From positions 52,290,762 through 52,354,761 of the forward strand of contig JAPWDM010000004.1 in the NCBI GenBank assembly GCA_035578155.1: a stretch of DNA of 64,000 nt, read 5' to 3'. A program made the position numbers and the translations under genes. Shown piece by piece: positions 36,323 through 48,164 of this stretch. Within the stretch, counting starts at the first letter, position 1; each line of letters starts with the position of its first letter. A model generated the notes under the pieces. The model was given only the letters and a program-made list of their open reading frames with translations, had not been told where the DNA came from and did no database searches. This DNA comes from Brachynemurus nebulosus (lineage: Eukaryota; Arthropoda; Insecta; Neuroptera; Myrmeleontidae).

Positions 36323-36798
36323 TAGTGCATTGTTAAGATATTTCCATAATAGGTGTAACACACGAGGCAAGTGTTAAAGTTATTAATGAGATACAATTAG
36401 CTGAAAAATTCCTCACTTTCGATAATAAAGTTTTAATCGTCACTAAAAAATTAGGTATAGTTGACAGATAAGTATAATACGAATTCATGGACCAAAAAAT
36501 CAAAGATCAGTGGGATTAAAAAAAGAGTTGCCAAACCCAAAGAAAAAGAACAAAAGTCAATGTAAAAAATGTGTTCAATAAAAAAAACACACGTTTTCAA
36601 AAAAAATTTAAGGAATCGTCTCAAACCATTCAAAAATTTTACAAAACCAAACGTTTTTTATATTTGAAAAATCAAACTCTTCCTCAATATATGTACGTCT
36701 ATAAAACTGCCAAATTTAACATGTTGATGACAATGTGCATCAATTTGATTCACACTGTGTTTTCTATACTAATCGCGTGACTCTATGTGGACACAGAG
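36323..36798. other. No recognisable feature
   Basis: A+T-rich spacer. Two overlapping opposite-strand frames at 36451-36780 show no motif. Confidence 0.5.
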
Positions 36799-37256
36799 TA
36801 GTGATGTCCAGCCGAAAAGCAGTTAGTCGATTAAAGTTGTTTTTCAGACAAAATTAGTCATTAGTCAAAAATATCGTGCATACAATAGTCGACTAATTGA
36901 GTAAATTTTTAGTCGAATTCATAAATAGGGTAATCTATGTAACTCTTTCAGAAACGATGTTTCCATTTGAATCTAATTACTGACTTTTAAGAAAAATAAA
37001 AGATATGCTATATTATAATGTATTGATCAAATAAAAATGAAAAATCGTATAAATACGGTTTTTTAGTTTTCATTTTTTTAAGTCCAATATTAAATAATAC
37101 AAAAAAAATTAATAAATTAGTCGTCTTTAGTCATTTAAAAAAAATCAATCATTTTAGTCCTTTAGTCGAAGGTAAAATAGTCGACTAAAGTGACGTAAAA
37201 TATAAACAAAATTAGTTGACTAAATCGATTAATCGATTAATCATCTGACATCACTA
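36799..37256. mobile_element. hAT-type MITE, TIR TAGTGATGTC
   Basis: Ends TAGTGATGTC and, inverted, TAGTGATGTCAGATG flank 458 bp. An imperfect 8-bp duplication is visible: GGACACAG just left (36789-36796, with two extra bases before the TIR) and GGATACAG at 37257-37264. Many TAGTCGACTAA and TTAGTC words in both halves look like subterminal transposase-binding repeats. The terminal word matches the TAGTGATGCG start of the larger hAT-like element at 42805. Confidence 0.72.
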
Positions 37257-39111
37257 GGATACAGTAGTTATGTACCTACGTCCTGTTGTAAAATATCTTA
37301 CCAGTTTGAAAATAAAGTTTATACAGTTCTTCTAAAGCGATAGAGCTTTTTAAATAAATTATTATAACAAAAATTTATACTTTGTGGTTCTTATCAAGTA
37401 AACGAAGACCACTTTGGTCTTGAACGTGCGTATGGCTCGTGTATCCAAATATGAACAAAATAGTTAAGCTTGAAAATTACGTGCTAGGATTTACTTCATA
37501 CTGTGTCGAATAAAAAATCAAGCGAAAAAAGACGAAAAACTAAGCATGTTGATTTTTGGTCGGACAAGACTGTCAAAAAGATAAACTAAATAGATATATC
37601 AGTAATACCAAACGTTCGGCTATCCTTAGCTACGTACGTAGGGTCGAATATCATTAAATGAGCTCCTATATAAATGAAAATTCTATTCCATAAGTAATAT
37701 GACATCAAAGGCAAATCAATGCTATAAAAGTCAATACCAAATACTGAGACTGCTAGAAAACGCAATTTTAAGAAATATTTCAACTGATTCACATCTACGT
37801 ATTAGAACGAACTAATCAACCAGGAACAGTTTTAGGAATATAAACCTAACGAGATCATTTTAATCAAGTCAACAATAAACTTTTGATTTCATTTTACAAA
37901 TTCTTAGTAACAAAATTTAGATAATTAGGTTCAAATTTTAGATGTTCACATTCAAAACATATTGACTGATTACTTAAATAATGCTACAAGATGTTATAAA
38001 ATTGAAATCAGAATTTGAACCGAGGCCATTCTTTTTCTCATAACATTCTATTGCATCATCAACTAACTGCACTGTATTTTGTCTAATTTTTTTTTTCTAT
38101 TAAAAATAAAACAGTTTTATGTAACAACTAGCAAGCCATGAGATAAATACCCGAGTGTTTTTACATACAATAAGAAAATAGGCATGCATGCAGCATACGC
38201 AGACATACTACTGACACATAACATGAGACATTTTATATAGCAAGAAACAAGACATCTAACAATTAATTACTACATACTTATTTAAATTAATTTAATTAAT
38301 TAATATAAAATGTACAAGCAGTTATCTAATGTATGATGAAGTGTTACAAAAAATTATTGTAATATTATTTTATTAGATATTATGTACATACATTCACTAG
38401 TTTAATGAGATGAACAGTGGCGGAACTGATAAAAGTGATGTAATATGATATTTATCTTCATTAAATGTAGAAAATGTCTTATCACTTTACTGTTAGTGTG
38501 TAATTTAAAGTTTCCACTAACTAGTAATGATTACAGAGATAAAGTTGGTTCAAGATATTTGAGACTTACAGCAGAGTATTTCTCGGTAAATTAGTAATAA
38601 ATATGTGATAATGTGCCATTAGGCTGATGTTTATGTGTTACAATATATTGAGAACTTGCGTAATTATTGTTCTAGAAACCATTTTACAAGTATAGGGAGT
38701 GGTTAGAATTGAAGAGAAAGTAACTAATTTTCAGTAGAAAATGATAAAATTAGTGAATACTAAATAAAAAGAAAGAACATGATGTTTAATTTTTTTTTTC
38801 ATAATAAAATTGACTTTGCAAAATGTAAACAAAAATTAATAGATGTTGCGTAACAATTTTTATACATTTATCTTCTCATCGCACCAATATTTTTTTTAAT
38901 GTCTTGCAAAACCCAGCACTTCCCAAAACTTACTTTTAAGGGTTATCTTTAAGGGTTTAACCTCGTGTCACATAGAACAAGAATATTATATTTCAGCTAA
39001 ATAAAATACAATTTTCGAAATACTACGAGACTACTATACTAGTGAGGATTAATGTTTATTTTTCAGATTATTATATAATTATCTAATACAAATATCACCT
39101 ACATCATCTTC

Positions 39112-39500
39112 AGGGTTCCGTACTATAAAAGGAAAAACAGAACTCTTACAAGATCACTCTCATCTTCGTCTGTCCGTTAGTGGCAGAAGTTTTTTTCCAA
39201 AAACTATGTAATGTAGAAATTTGAAATTGGGCACAATGATTAGAAAAAAAAATTATTTTGGATTAAAATGTGGGGGGGGGGGTTAGTTTGGTCTAACAAA
39301 AAGGTTTGAATTGATATATCGTGTGAGGTATCATTTGGAAGAGGTACCTCTAAGAATTCTAAAAGTATTTTTTTATAGTTTTTGGTCCAGTGATCTTAAT
39401 GATATAAATACAGCTTAAAATTTGCTAGAAATAACCATTCTGATCTTGTTTTTAATAGGGTTAGGAGATATTGACTCACAGATTATCGGAAAATTACAGC
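39112..39500 (+). repeat. Fragment of a GGGTTCCGTAC-type dispersed insect repeat
   Basis: CAGGGTTCCGTACTATAAAA is followed by AAAAACAGAACTCTTACAAG and CGTCTGTCCGTTAGTG. This word order recalls a dispersed repeat common in insect genomes (from memory; class not certain). Boundaries are not visible, so the end is approximate. Confidence 0.45.
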
Positions 39501-40674
39501 TTTTTTTAACAATGTAATAGCGGTTGACGACAAACATTTAAATGACTGGGAGAAACCGTTACATATACAACGTATTTACGAACGTTTTAGTACAAGGTGA
39601 AACAATTCATGCATTTTTCAGTTATCACAAGTTGGGTAAAATTTAAATATACCTACATAAATAAAGAACGTTTTTTCTTTTATGTAAGTATATTTAATAC
39701 GATTTTCTTTTATCCACAAGACCATCGACTTACAGGACTTATCAACGTAGAAAATAATTCGAATACTCATAATATAAACTGAGTTTATATTTCGCCATAA
39801 GAATAACATCAAATACCAAAAATTTATGTTTTTTATTTATTTATTTTTTTTTTTTTAAAACCAGTTTACATAAAGTAATGTAAACTAATCAAAAATTATG
39901 TGAATTTCTCCATTCTTTACTTTTTATTATGATCCAATTCGATTTAGGTGAAAAGAACAATCAAAAGTGGTTAAAATTAGTTCACTGTGTTAACTGCATT
40001 GTCACGTTACAGTTGATTATACAATTTTTTTCAAGTGACAGGAAGGCGGTAAGCTCAATTTTTATTACTATTCATGAAAATAATATTTCACACGCAAGAA
40101 CTATACCTTCGTAAATTTTCTTACAATGAATTTTTATTCGCGTCAAAATTTGATTCATTGCATCCTCGATTTAAAAATCTAAAAAAAGCTTTTAATTTTA
40201 TGGTCTCCAATCAGATTAAACTAGTTTTCGTTAAACATATACTCACACAAATTAAAAACAGTAACAAAATAAGAAAATTTTTAAAATAAATTTTATAAAA
40301 CTCAATTACGTTGAATTGAATAAAAAAATGTTGGCAATGAATTAATAAAAATATAGGTGATTTATTTTTGAAAATAACTAATTTTGTGAATTATTAAAAG
40401 TAGTTTGTAATGAGTGACGGGCCAAGAAGAGAACTGCGGTCTCATCATCAACATATTTCTTTAATGAAAATTTGTTTTATTAAAGAAACGCTATGTTTTA
40501 AAATACATATATATTGACTAAAACTACACTCTATTTTTTTTAGTCGAATTTTTCAACTAAAAAAATTAGACTTATACAGCCTATACGATAAGAATGGCGA
40601 GAGGCGAGAGTAGGGGAGCTATCCGTTTTCGGACCCGTAGAACGGTAGAACACGATTCTGAAGAAAAAAAATGT

Positions 40675-40678
<4 letters not shown>

Positions 40679-40761
<83 letters not shown>
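40679..40761. repeat. (TA)n microsatellite
   Basis: About 41 TA units. It creates two opposite-strand Ile-Tyr frames at 40540-40842, neither of which is a gene. Confidence 0.97.
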
Positions 40762-40763
<2 letters not shown>

Positions 40764-41202
40764 CCCTTACCCCCACGACTTTCACGTCAATATTTCCTTA
40801 ATTTTTTTTGCTTGTTTTCTAACACGTTTAAAGACTCTCTAAAGAAACTTGGAGGGCTGAAATTTTGTACGTGTATTGAGTTACTTTTCCCACTTCTCCC
40901 ATTTTTACATCGGAATTCAATGGTATTGTTAAATGTGTTCTAAATGCATTATTTTTATTCTAAATACAAGTAGGCAAATAGTAATTTTTAAAAAATTTAA
41001 AAAAATGAACTTACTTTTATGAAATACATACATATTAAGTAATTTAAAAATGTTATTAAAGTCACTGTTTATTTATAAATTAGGAATTTTGGATTTTTAT
41101 TATTTATAAAATAGAAATTTTGGATTTTTTTAGAAAGAAAAAATATCTTCATAAAGACCTTCCAGTTTACTATTTAAGTTTCTTTTTTAACATTTAAAAG
41201 TA

Positions 41203-41505
41203 AAACACAAAAGCAATTGGCGGATAAGCATGGGTAGGAATGCCCTCGTACGAATTGTGTTGGCTTTTTCCTTGCTAACTGCTATCGGCACAAAATTGAA
41301 ATTTACTGAGATTCAGCCCTTAAAAACTTAAAACTTTTTTTTAAAGCCCCGATCAACCGGACACTCATCATCACTTTTGAAACTACCAAAATGACAAATC
41401 GCTTGTGGACTTTCAATTACATTTCGCATGTGGACATTCAATACCGAAGATGAAAGGAAAAATTCGACTTCCGTGATGGGGCTCCGCTGCTCACGGCGTT
41501 TTTTT
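41203..41505 (-). repeat. 300-bp dispersed repeat, copy 1
   Basis: Reverse complement of 53998-54310, at roughly 85-90% identity by eye. Shared words include GTACGAATTGTGTTGGCTTT, TTGTGCCGATAGCAGTTAGC and CACGGCGTTTTTTT. On the minus strand a frame beginning KKRREQRSPITEVEFF stays open for about 60 codons. The matching frame in copy 2 is also open but stops earlier. No family is recognised and the open frame may be coincidence. Confidence 0.75.
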
Positions 41506-42796
41506 TTGTTGGTAATTAATAGTGTAAAGATCGTCTTTTGTTTAAAATATTTACTTTTTGGTTTAACATTGATGTGTGAATATTTACCTTAAGTAGGTGG
41601 AAATTTAGTTCAATATGTAAGAAATCCTTTTTCATCTCCTAACATAATAAATTAACAATCTCCATAACTAAAGGAAAAACATCAGAAAAAGTTATTTTTT
41701 CGAAGTCCGCCATTTTGTTATTTTTTGATAAAATTTCATAATTCTAGTTTCGACCAGACTAACATATCTATAGGTTAAGACTAATTAAGAATTTTTGATT
41801 TCAGATATTCCCAAGAGTCAAAATCACCCGGGCCATCCACGTTTTTTTTTTTTTTTTTTTTTTTTTTGGAGGCGCCAACTTCTGGTGGTAATAATAATAA
41901 AACAAAATTTAATTTAAAAAAAAAAATGTTACTTTAAGATGTAAATAAAAACATTAAAAATTCAGAACTTTTCATTTGTTCTTTCTCAAAAAAAGCCCCT
42001 AAAAATAGGCATGAAAAACAGCGCGAGTTAGATTACTACGAGTACCTTAATACCAACCCCGGTTTATAAGAGGTATTTTTTGGTACATACCTGACAAAAC
42101 TGCCTGGCTGGATAATTTCAGAAAAATTATGACAAACTCCTTGTTTTATTTGTTCAAATACTTGAAACACTTACGGATATAGGTATTTTATTAACAATTA
42201 TTACCTAACAATAATTAACAATAAAGTAATAATAATCAGGGACGGATAATATTCGATACTTGAATATTTTTTAATTGTTTGACGTAAGTATTATAAATTA
42301 TTAATAAATTAGAAAATAATTTATTACTGTTTGATTATATCTAAATTCTTACTTGTTCTTTTAATATATTATTTAATTTTATTAAAGTTCTAATATGATC
42401 AGATAAAGATGTAAAAATCAGCAACCATACACAAAATGAACTATATAAATTTCTCAATTTGCTATAAGCATTAGTTTCATTAAAAATGTACTTATAATAT
42501 AATACATTATTGCATTACTATTACATATAACACAAGGGTGTCACAATTGTTACACTTCCTTCTCCATACTATTTGAATGGGAAGAAAGTGCGTGGAAGAG
42601 GTAAGACCGGCCTCACATAACTGTGACAATAAATCCTAAACTACTACTTTAACTTTTTGTCCTTATCGTCTGAACATTTCAATTACCAGTAGTATATTGA
42701 TTTGTACACAACACAGAAGAAGCAAACGGGCAAACGAACACGAGTAACCCAGTAACTCTCAAACATTCATTGAGTTGTTAATAGCATACACTCTCA
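41506..42796. other. No gene; poly(T) tract
   Basis: A poly(T) run of about 26 bases lies at 41842-41867, followed by GGAGGCGCC. Nothing else recognisable was seen. Confidence 0.5.
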
Positions 42797-42804
42797 GTAT
42801 GTAG

Positions 42805-43765
42805 TAGTGATGCGACTCGAGTAGGATTTTGTGACTCGAGTCACTCGAGTAATTTTGCTACGTCACTCGAATTGTACTCGAGTTTTCGAGTCACTCGAGT
42901 CAACCGAGTTAATTATTTCACTCCCTCCAACTCGAGTAAGATTTTTTTAAGCATTTTTAAATACCTTTATTGAATTAGTAATATGAGGTAATATGAAATA
43001 AAATACATATGATTAGTGTACATATTATTTATTTATGTAATCAACAAATAAAAGTAAAATGACTTCTTAAGAATAATAAAATTTCCATGTAAGGATGACC
43101 AATTAATGACCATAAATAACATTTATGCAATTTTGATTGCAAATAAAAATTAAACTTAGTTATTTTATAATTAGTTTCAATTATCAATCATTATAATTAT
43201 AAAATCAAACTGTATCAGACTTTTGTTTACACCTTACAATTAAATGTTATTTAATAATAATGAATAAAGAAACTATTATGAAGAAAATCATAAAATATTA
43301 GTTTTTAGAAAACAGATATGTAAATAAAATAAAGTTATTTAAACTTCTATTCAAAACAAATAAAAATAAATTTCTGCAAAACAAATCAACAATATGCTAG
43401 TAAAATAATCGAATCGGAACATCATTATTATACACCTATACTTTAGTCTTTACTAGTAATATTAACGAAAGCTAAATTCAAAATCATACGTATGTCCCAC
43501 TTTCATAAAATAATTATTCAATAGTTCAATCAAATCAACCTAATACCTATTAATTTATTGTTATCGTATCAAGTGCAAGTTTCAACCCGTCTCTTTGTAA
43601 CTAGTGAAGTAACATCTGGCCCTAACCGAGTCTACTCGGTGTGCCGAGTTGACTCGGAAACTCGAGTGCAATTGGACTCGAGTAAAAATTTTTTTTTCAC
43701 TCGAATACGAGTTTGACAAATTCACTCGAGTCACTCGAGTAAACATCACTCGAGTCGCATCACTA
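42805..43765. mobile_element. hAT-like non-autonomous element with exact 8-bp duplication
   Basis: GTATGTAG occurs exactly at 42797-42804 and 43766-43773, the 8-bp target duplication expected for hAT transposons. The ends read TAGTGATGCGACTCGAGT in both directions. ACTCGAGT and close variants are repeated many times within about 140 bp of each end, a classic subterminal array for transposase binding. The 961-bp unit has an A+T-rich, non-coding middle; the 74-codon frame at 43582-43806 spans the right end and is a shadow. It is inserted in the older repeat represented by 43766-44960. Confidence 0.9.
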
Positions 43766-44960
43766 GTATGTAGAGAGTGGCTACTTAATAACATAAAAAA
43801 TATCAATTACTGCTAATATTTTTTTTTATGTTATTACAGAGCTGCTTTAGTAATAAGTATAACATTATTTTTTGCATCCACAAATTTTCAAACCACCTCT
43901 TCAAGTGTGTACTACCTAAAAATTTGAAAATTGGCGATATTGTGTTTAAATATATTACATAGAGACGTAACGATAAATATTTTATAAACAGATTTCACAC
44001 AGTTCTAAGGGATGATACACCCCCACCAAGTTGTAAACTAAAAATTTCAAAACTGACAAAATTTTGTTTACATATACAACAAACACAACAATCTTACAAT
44101 AAATATTATAATAATAATTTTTACATTCATACCTAGTTAAGGGTAAAATACTCCCTCAAAAAAGAAATTTCCAAATTTAAAAATGGACAAGATTATGCTG
44201 ATATGTACTAAACCGGCATTTATACGATGTGGGTGGTTTAAAATATATTTGTGCTTTGAACATTTTTTTCATCAATTTCATTACTGCGATAAATCTGAGC
44301 CATAATCAGTTAATAAACCATTAACGTATATTTTTTTGCCCCCTTAAAAATGTGTAGGTATAAAAAATAATATTATATTTATTACTAAAATTCTTTATAG
44401 TATACCTATATAAATAAAATTTCGTCAATTTTAAATTTTCTAAGCACACATTTGAAGGGGTGGTTTCATCCCTTAAAAATGTGTGGACGCAAAAAATAAT
44501 GTTATATTTATTATTAGAATTTTATATAATGTGTAAAAACAAAATATCGACAAATTTTAATTTTTTAGGTACGCACATGAAGGGGTGGTTTCAACCCTTG
44601 AAAATTTGTGGATGCAAAAAATAATGTTATATTTATTATTAGAGCTCTATATAGTATATATAAACAAAATATCATCAATTTTTAAATTTTTAAGTACCCA
44701 GTTAGGGGGTGGTTTCAACCTTAAAAATGTATAAATGCAAAAAATAATGTTATATTTGTTACTAGAACTTTTTAAGGTACGTGTAAACAAAAATTCATCG
44801 ATTTTTAAATTTTTGAGTTCGAACTTTGAGGGGATCTTTCACCCCTTAAAAACGTTTTTTAGCAGCAACTGATATTTTTTATGTTATTAGGTAGCCACCC
44901 TCTACATACTGACAAAGTTTCAGATTTTTTTGAATTTTCGACTTTTTGCCCTTTCCTTGT
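43766..44960 (-). mobile_element. Relative of the 16-18 kb foldback family with tandem repeats
   Basis: The right end, read inverted (44960 to 44850), runs GTCAGTATGTAGAGGGTGGC and on through TATCAGTTGCTGCTAAAAAA, matching 1605-1665. The left edge beside the hAT insertion repeats GTATGTAGAGAGTGGCTAC and TATCAATTACTGCTAA in forward orientation. The element therefore has inverted ends of at least 50 bp and was split by the hAT element. The interior holds the tandem repeat at 44341-44880. Confidence 0.68.
44341..44880. repeat. Imperfect tandem repeat, period about 125 bp, four to five units
   Basis: Each unit contains CCCTTAAAAATGTGTRGRYG, a GCAAAAAATAATGTTATAT word, a RTAAACAAAATATCRTC word and GGGGTGGTTTCA. 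Units start near 44341, 44470, 44596, 44719 and 44843. A weaker earlier unit may start near 44150. Confidence 0.8.
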
Positions 44961-45527
44961 AAATAAATAATTTAATACTTATTAAACCCTTTATGTACGT
45001 ATCTGCTGGCAAACTAACATGAAATCGTGACCCTGCACTAGTCTAATCATCAGTTTTTAAATTTATCAGGGGAGAAAGTCTAAATTACTGTAGACAATAA
45101 TGTTAAATTCTTTATTTAAATTTACTTTTCGACTTATCAATCTGAAATCCTTATAAATATAAAAATTTGCGCATTAATTTGTCAACTGATAACAATTGCA
45201 ATAATTAACATATCTATAATAATTACTAATGTAACTTTATGAATAAACATTATTAATACTAAATCATAAACATAAAATAGATTCCACATTGAATTCCTCT
45301 TCCTTTCTATGGAAAAAATTGTACTGAAGGAAACTAACAATGTAAATATTATTATATGTATAATTATTACGAATGGTATAGTGTATTTATGTTTTAAATG
45401 TGGTATTAAATAATAGGCATCAGACCATCGGTATTTTGTAAACATATTGTTTAAGTTATTTTTCATTAGTCATACCACAAATTAATAAAGTTACGAATTT
45501 TTGAAATTTTTTTGACGTAAGTCATAC

Positions 45528-45622
<95 letters not shown>

Positions 45623-46980
45623 TTCATTCAAATTTGAAAAAAAAAAAATATAATTACTTATGAAAGTAAAATCATTAGCCGACTAAAATACAATATATAA
45701 TAAATCCGATTTGCATATCTGTGAAAATTTGAACCTTCTAAATTTTACACCCTAAAAGATTAAGAGGAATTAATAGGGAGGTTATCGGATACGAAATCCT
45801 AAAAGTGCTGTAAAAACTATTCTGTCTGTAATTCTTTTATTGAAATAGGTAAAATCAAATTTTTATACAATCTTTGTTAAGATACAAATTTAAAATAGTA
45901 ACACGGGTCGATACAAATTTTGTGTCTTGCTCTGCCTACTATTTTTTCATTCCTTACAGATTATTAGTAAAAAAAAATTCCCTTGAAAAAAATTGTTTTT
46001 GTAGCTTTTAAAAGATATTATAAATTAAAAAAAAAAAATAATTTTAATTACAAAGCATACAATTAATAAATGTCTATTATAATATGATATTTAAATTATT
46101 TCTATATTTAAAAATAACAAAATTGCAAAGGAAATACATATTTAGATTTTTCTACCAGTCATCAAGTGAAACTGAGCAAAACTTTAGAAAAAGAATGCAT
46201 AGTGGTTTTCATCATGTTGCAAAGTGAAAATACCAAGAGAAATGGCCGATTTAATGTAATTTCATCAAATTAAAAATCTGATATTCTGAATTTTGATGTA
46301 AAATATCAAAAATTCGACAAACAGAAATTTAGACGGAGGACATTTAAACTTAAAGGATAAAAATATCTATTACACATGATGTCATATGATACAAAAAACT
46401 TAATGAAAACTTTGACCATAACCTTGAAGATGTTCAATTGATTTGCTATTAAGCAAAATCAATATTTTAAGTATCAAACATTACACAATATTGACAATCA
46501 ATATCTGAGTAAAAAAAAAAATTAAAAAAATTAATATTATAGTCTTGTACAAGACCTTAACTTTAACATATTATATAACATTAAACAGTCATAAAATTTA
46601 TCTTACATTGAAATCGCGTTTTTCAATGCACGTTTCTGAATACAATATATCAAAATATTGATTAATCTTCCTATTACACTGCGTTACAAAAAAAAAAGAA
46701 AAATTAAGTACCCACTTTAATTTTTCCTGTTTATTCATTCATACACATCGCTCAATAAGAATATATGTGTACTTTTTTTCTATCACGTACTGTTTTTTAG
46801 GTACGGCAATTAACATTTGTAATTATTAGTAAAAAAATTTAAAAGAAAAGTTTCAGTATACACATAATTTTATTTACTAATGAAAAATTATTATAATTTA
46901 TTTAAACTATAATTCGAGTAAAACCGACAACAAAACCTATCATTAAAATATTTGCACACATTAAAATATAATATATAGGG
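44961..46980. other. No gene; one (TA)n tract
   Basis: A+T-rich DNA. The 94-codon minus frame at 45182-45466 is hydrophobic but has no start context or family resemblance. Confidence 0.45.
45530..45620. repeat. (TA)n microsatellite
   Basis: About 45 uninterrupted TA units. The flanks do not match the (TA)n-bearing element. Confidence 0.97.
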
Positions 46981-46982
46981 TA

Positions 46983-47204
46983 AAAGCCCCCTTTGTGGAA
47001 CGGTATCTAATTATGAACATTTACATATTAATGAAGTTATTTCTGAAAGAAACGTCTGATAACAAAAAATATTATTAATAGAATGATTGTTTTTCAATTT
47101 AAATTCACCTCGCATTTAAAGTTTCCTTATACTTAATTAAAGAAATAAATATGTAAATGTCAAAACTGTTCCAGTATTAGATACCGTTCCACAAAGGGGG
47201 CTTT
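46983..47204. mobile_element. TA-flanked MITE with a perfect 29-bp TIR
   Basis: AAAGCCCCCTTTGTGGAACG and the following nine bases are exactly inverted at the right end, and TA flanks both ends. The 222-bp unit is non-coding. The perfect TIR suggests relatively recent activity. Tc1/mariner affiliation is inferred from TA only. Confidence 0.85.
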
Positions 47205-47225
47205 TATATAGTGAAAATTAAGTAC

Positions 47226-47344
47226 ATATTAAAAACATAGGATCGTTGCTTTGTCACTTTTCACAACAAAAATCGTACAAACACTGTGTTTGTACGATTT
47301 TTGTTGTGAAAAGTGACAAAGCAACGATCCCATGTTTTTAATAT
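47226..47344. repeat. Near-perfect 119-bp palindrome
   Basis: Two arms of about 59 bases with a single mismatch meet at a one-base spacer: ACAAACAC-T-GTGTTTGT. Weaker symmetry (GTGAAAAT against ATTTTCAC) extends about 8-10 bp further out. It lies between the 29-bp-TIR MITE and the pseudogene. It could be a very young foldback insertion, a hairpin RNA locus or a library artefact. Confidence 0.9.
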
Positions 47345-47419
47345 GGATTTTCACAAAGTAAACCTTTCTAATAATTATTTAAGTACATATTGTACCCAAA
47401 AAATGAAAAACATTTAACT

Positions 47420-47874
47420 TTATCTTTTATGTTTGGAAGTGTCTTCTCGCTTTAAACGCAAATAGTAATCTCCTAACATAGCTGCATCCCAACGACCTTG
47501 AAACCGTTCTTCAAACCTTTTTATATCCTGGTGAAACCGCTACTCTTGTTCATCACTTACAGCTCCAAGATTTGAAGGAAGAAAAGAGAAATGGAAATGA
47601 AGAAAATGAATTTTCAATGACGTCCGGCAACCCATCTTTTTGTATGCATTTAACAAATTGTTCACAAGGGTTGCCTGTACATGATCGGTAATAGTGTCAG
47701 TATTTAGAAATACTGATATTATTACTGATCGTGTATTGATAATTCTGAAGTATCCTTATTATATAATTTATACAATAAAAATAATGATTCAATATTTTTG
47801 TCATTAAATACTGACAGTATTACTGGTCGTGTACAGGCAGCCTAAGAGTTCTGCGTTTTCGACTCTGTGATTAC
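47420..47874 (-). pseudogene. Fragment of a multicopy arthropod protein, split by a MITE
   Basis: Read on the minus strand, codons for SNHRVENAELL lie at about 47843-47874. After the inserted MITE the frame continues VNNLLNAYKKMG, GCRTSLKIHFLHFH, LGAVSDEQE, a TAG stop at about 47549, then RFHQDIKRFEERFQGRWD, AAMLGDYYLRLKRED and a natural TAA at 47420-47422. The GCxxSLKxHFLHSH, SDEQGERFHQDI and RYQGRWDxxMxADYCW pattern is one I know from a multicopy, uncharacterised arthropod protein, often treated as transposon-associated (from memory, not checked). The stop falls where a Gly-Glu is normally found. Upstream exons or domains are absent. It is clearly dead: premature stop, insertion and 5' truncation. 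Confidence 0.8.
47669..47842. mobile_element. MITE inserted in the pseudogene, TIR GGYTGCCTGTACAYGAYC
   Basis: Ends GGTTGCCTGTACATGATC and, inverted, GGCTGCCTGTACACGACC pair for nearly 40 bp, continuing through GGTAATAGTGTCAGTATTTA on the left. The 174-bp unit interrupts a reading frame whose two sides rejoin sensibly when it is ignored. No clear target duplication is seen. Related ACGATCAGTAATA-type words recur around 58365-58435. Confidence 0.75.
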
Positions 47875-47935
47875 TTATCTGTGTGACCAATATATACGCA
47901 TTTTTCTTTCTCCCAATCGAAGCAGTAGTGTACTA

Positions 47936-48163
47936 ATAATAAACAAATATTTTACTTTGCAAAATACCACTTTTATTTTTGAAACTGTGACAATATTGTT
48001 TCGAACTGTTAGTTCATTTTCAAAGAGAATAAAAATTATATTCGATACAATATCGAATATAATTTTTATTCTGTTTGAAAATTAACTAACGGTTCGAAAC
48101 AATATTGTCACAGTTTCAAAAATAAAAGTGGTATTTTGCAAAGTAAAATATTTGTTTATTATT
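47936..48163. mobile_element. 228-bp palindrome, possible foldback MITE
   Basis: Arms of about 112 bases (AATAATAAACAAATATTTTA outward, AATTATATTCGAT at the axis) differ at only three positions. The spacer is five bases, near 48049. AGTAGTGTACTAAT occurs directly at 47924-47937 and again at 48207-48220, which could be a flanking duplication or coincidence. The 72-codon frame at 47867-48085 reads through the left arm. Confidence 0.82.
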
Positions 48164-48164
48164 T

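Larger units (their letters stand above)
37265..41202. other. No gene; repeat fragment and one (TA)n tract
   Basis: The longest unexplained stretch of the window. It holds the GGGTTCCGTAC repeat fragment and a (TA)n tract, listed separately, plus a poly(G) run near 39272. Frames of up to 82 codons are chance or microsatellite-driven. Confidence 0.45.

Noticed and set aside
37386..37460. Possible exon with CpG words
   Set aside because: Too short, with no open frame, splice signals or family resemblance.
44341..44880. CRISPR-like or satellite array
   Set aside because: Units are imperfect, contiguous and without spacers, and lie inside a transposon-like repeat; CRISPR is excluded.
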